Shown here: piece after piece, positions 61,827 to 64,000 of the stretch
How positions within the stretch are numbered: the first letter of the stretch is position 1
Layout: every line of letters begins with the position of its first letter
Source: Gammaproteobacteria bacterium
Lineage (GTDB): Bacteria; Pseudomonadota; Gammaproteobacteria; Pseudomonadales; Cellvibrionaceae
DNA length: 64,000 nucleotides
NCBI GenBank assembly: GCA_004173475.1
Contig: SEBU01000001.1
Coordinates: 1 to 64,000, forward strand
Direction: 5' to 3'
The notes under the pieces: generated by a model
Database searches by the model: none
The model's input: the letters and a program-made list of their open reading frames with translations, nothing else
Told to the model about the DNA's origin: nothing
Translations under genes and position numbers: made by a program

Positions 61827-64000
61827 TTAATGGACAAATAAAGACATCTGCGTATCGACCATATCAGTCATATTTTGACCCATAAAATGCAAAATACTAT
61901 CAGCTACTGGCATTAATTGCTTGTCAACATAATGCTGATAATCTAATGGGCTTTGGCGCGCCGCCACAGGTTCCGCTCCGTTTGTAGTTATAACATATGC
62001 AATCCAGTCACCGCGCCTTAGAGGCTTACCGGTAAGCTGTACGTATTTACGTGCGGCTTGCACTTGTGGCGGAATATTTTTCTCGTATTCGTGCAAATGA
62101 CGGCGCAAGCGTTTGTTATAAACTAAATCCTGATCGCGTTTACCCGCCAACACATCAGTGACTGTTGCGCGCACAAAATCAAGATAATCCTCGCCTGCAA
62201 ATACCTTTCCGTAAAGTTGTTCCTGAAAATCTTTTGCCAAACGCGTCCAATCGGTGCGAACGTTTTCGAGCCCTTTAAAAACCAACTCGCGTTTCCCATT
62301 ATTCTCGATAACGCCCGCATATCTTTTTTTGGTTCCCAGTTCGCTACCACGAATAGTAGGCATTAAGAACTTCAAGTAGTGTGTTTCAAATTGGATTTCC
62401 AACTTGCTTTCAATGTTGTACTCAACTTGCAGCGTATTTTTCCACCATTGATTTAATTCGCGCGCTAATCTCGATCCTATGGTCTGGCATTGCGCCTGGT
62501 TTTTTGGTTCGCGACCTACACAGTTATTCTCAACCCACACAAATAGCGAATCGGTATCGCCATAGATAACAGCATAACCTTGTTGCTCAATCCAGGTGCG
62601 GCTGCGCTGGATAATTTCGTGACCGCGCAAGGTTATGGAGCTGCAGACGCGAGGGTCAAAAAAACGACATCCTGTAGAACCTAAGACACCATAAAATGAA
62701 TTCATAATAATTTTTATAGCATGTGAGAGTGGAGCATTTTTTTCCTGTTTCGCAATATCACGCGCCTGCCAGAGATGCTCAATAATTTGCGGAAGAATAT
62801 GGCCCTCACGCGCAAAAACTGCTTCGTTAAAACCCTCGACGACCTCACACCGAGGTAAATTTTTATGCTGTGCAATCCAAAAGGCGCAAGGATCTATAAA
62901 GAATGTACGGATGATACTGGGATATAGACTTTTGAAATCCAATACCAGGACGTTGTTGTAAATATCCGGGCGCGAATCCATCACGTAACCCCCTGGGCTT
63001 ATGACATCGGATTCCAGTTCTCCTAAATTCGGAGCAATGTAACCTTTGCGATGCAGGCGAGGTAAATATAAATATTCGAAGGCGGCGACCGACCCGCCGA
63101 TACGATCCAGTAACAAACCGGTTAATTGACTTCGCTCTACCGCAAAATGTAATAATTTTTTATCGGCAAAAATTTCCCACACCAATTCGCAGTCACGTAG
63201 ATTATATTCAGCCAATGCAATTTTATCTTCGCTAAATAAACGCGTTATGTCTTTACCACGATCCTTACCAGGCAACAATTTTCCTTTACCCAAAAGTTGC
63301 TCAGCAACAAATTGCAAGGCGTAACTTTCGAAGCGATAATTTGCTGCTTTTAGTAGCTCAATGCCGTCAAGCGCCACGCGGCCTGGTATAACAACAAATC
63401 GACGCCCCCCTTCCTCTGCTTCTTGTCGCCAATGTACAGCTTGGTCACAGCGTCCGATAGCAAAACTCAAGCCGTTCGCCTGACAAATAGTTTCCAACAC
63501 CCATAAATCAAATTGCACGACGCTCCAGCCAATGACTATGTCGGGATCATAGTGTTTCCACCACGAAAAAAATTCTTCTAAACACTCCTTTTGATTCTTG
63601 CAGAAAACAACATCGAGTTTCGCGTAAATTCTTTCACTATCGCTTTCAATTTTTTCCGCAGATGTGGACTCACCTACCATAAACACTTTTTGATCATGCT
63701 CGCCCCACACAGCAATGGAAAATAATTGCTTGGCGTTCATTGTGGTTTCTATATCAAGCGAAACCATTTTAAGAGGAATACGAATATCGGAAGGGCTTAA
63801 ACGCGGATTTGAAATGGGCTTACAATCGTCAGGTCGTTCTATATCTATAGCCGCACCTGCGGTAATAAAACGTTCCATTAGATAGCGCTCATGGGGCCGA
63901 ATATCAGTTTCCCAACACCCAAGCCCTGCTTTGGCAATCAGCTCTTGCGCATCGCGCGCGGTGCGCTGACTTTTAAAATAAAGTGCGTTAACCGCTAGGT
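61827..64000 (-). CDS. polB: DNA polymerase II, 5' end beyond the window
   Basis: A family B DNA polymerase for damage-tolerant and repair synthesis, SOS-regulated in E. coli. About 723 residues are seen. The frame stays open to the right edge, so the N-terminus lies outside the window (E. coli Pol II has 783). The exonuclease has Exo I SLDIETT, Exo II DIVIGWSVVQFDLW and Exo III YNLRDCELVWE. The polymerase has motif A DFKSLYPSIIRTF, motif B KIIMNSFYGVLGS and motif C YGDTDSLFV. All catalytic acids look intact. No promoter or LexA site can be judged. Confidence 0.96.
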   Translation of the reverse strand, partial: LAVNALYFKSQRTARDAQELIAKAGLGCWETDIRPHERYLMERFITAGAAIDIERPDDCKPISNPRLSPSDIRIPLKMVSLDIETTMNAKQLFSIAVWGEHDQKVFMVGESTSAEKIESDSERIYAKLDVVFCKNQKECLEEFFSWWKHYDPDIVIGWSVVQFDLWVLETICQANGLSFAIGRCDQAVHWRQEAEEGGRRFVVIPGRVALDGIELLKAANYRFESYALQFVAEQLLGKGKLLPGKDRGKDITRLFSEDKIALAEYNLRDCELVWEIFADKKLLHFAVERSQLTGLLLDRIGGSVAAFEYLYLPRLHRKGYIAPNLGELESDVISPGGYVMDSRPDIYNNVLVLDFKSLYPSIIRTFFIDPCAFWIAQHKNLPRCEVVEGFNEAVFAREGHILPQIIEHLWQARDIAKQEKNAPLSHAIKIIMNSFYGVLGSTGCRFFDPRVCSSITLRGHEIIQRSRTWIEQQGYAVIYGDTDSLFVWVENNCVGREPKNQAQCQTIGSRLARELNQWWKNTLQVEYNIESKLEIQFETHYLKFLMPTIRGSELGTKKRYAGVIENNGKRELVFKGLENVRTDWTRLAKDFQEQLYGKVFAGEDYLDFVRATVTDVLAGKRDQDLVYNKRLRRHLHEYEKNIPPQVQAARKYVQLTGKPLRRGDWIAYVITTNGAEPVAARQSPLDYQHYVDKQLMPVADSILHFMGQNMTDMVDTQMSLFVH

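Overview
The window comes from a gammaproteobacterial chromosome, most likely Cellvibrio or a close relative in the Cellvibrionaceae. The main clue is a secreted family 1 pectate lyase with polyserine linkers and a family 10 carbohydrate-binding module, an architecture typical of Cellvibrio and Saccharophagus. Many housekeeping genes (PA2817-like, CyaB-like cyclase, TusA/RlmM, PdxB, AlaA, QueF, MnmC) are Pseudomonas-like, and there is a complete MSHA-type pilus locus. I see no prophage, transposase or CRISPR array. Assignments rest on motifs and family recognition, not on database searches.

Region by region. 1-10 kb (+): elongation factor G of the second type, the pectate lyase, a glutathione transferase followed closely by a sulfotransferase-like gene (apparently with a rare ATT start), a YpfJ-type zinc metallopeptidase, an M13 lipoprotein peptidase and a phosphopantetheinyl transferase. 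10-14 kb (-): a stress-type block with a YghA-like reductase, an RMF-like small protein, a KGG-repeat protein and two adjacent ferritin-like proteins. 14-15.2 kb: AT-rich non-coding DNA with a hexanucleotide microsatellite, two palindromes and a perfect CRP-type half-site pair. 15.2-19.7 kb: a 1513-residue CheB/CheR/PAS/GAF/histidine kinase/receiver hybrid. 19.9-20.2 kb: tRNA-Ser(GGA) with a 109-bp tandem duplication that copies the tRNA 5' end.

20-37.5 kb: mixed housekeeping genes: nitroreductase, coiled-coil membrane protein, CyaB-like adenylate cyclase, QueF, a YadGH-type ABC exporter, a duplicated tRNA-Glu/tRNA-Gly operon with a near-consensus promoter, MsrB, AlaA, a pdxB/NAD-kinase-like/methyltransferase operon, TusA, RlmM, YheU and a GcvR-like ACT protein.

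37.9-55 kb (-): the MSHA pilus operon, mshI-I2-J-K-L-M-N-E-G-F-A-C-D-O-P-Q, with short or overlapping junctions. MshE has the tandem MshEN signature of a c-di-GMP-responsive ATPase. 55.4-64 kb: TrmL, two flavodoxins translationally coupled to MnmC, a ComFB-like protein, a DUF502 membrane protein, a glutamine cyclotransferase, an SMI1/KNR4 immunity-like gene preceded by a toxin-like remnant, and DNA polymerase II running off the right edge.

Regulation: cAMP (CyaB-like cyclase, CRP-type site) and c-di-GMP (MshE, ComFB-like protein) both appear, alongside pili and a hybrid chemosensory kinase. This suggests surface-associated, polysaccharide-degrading growth. No region is convincingly a wholly new system. 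The most unusual features are the ATT-start sulfotransferase, the tRNA-Ser tandem duplication, the paired ferritin-like stress genes, a possible structured leader at 33.66-33.76 kb and the toxin remnant joined to SMI1.
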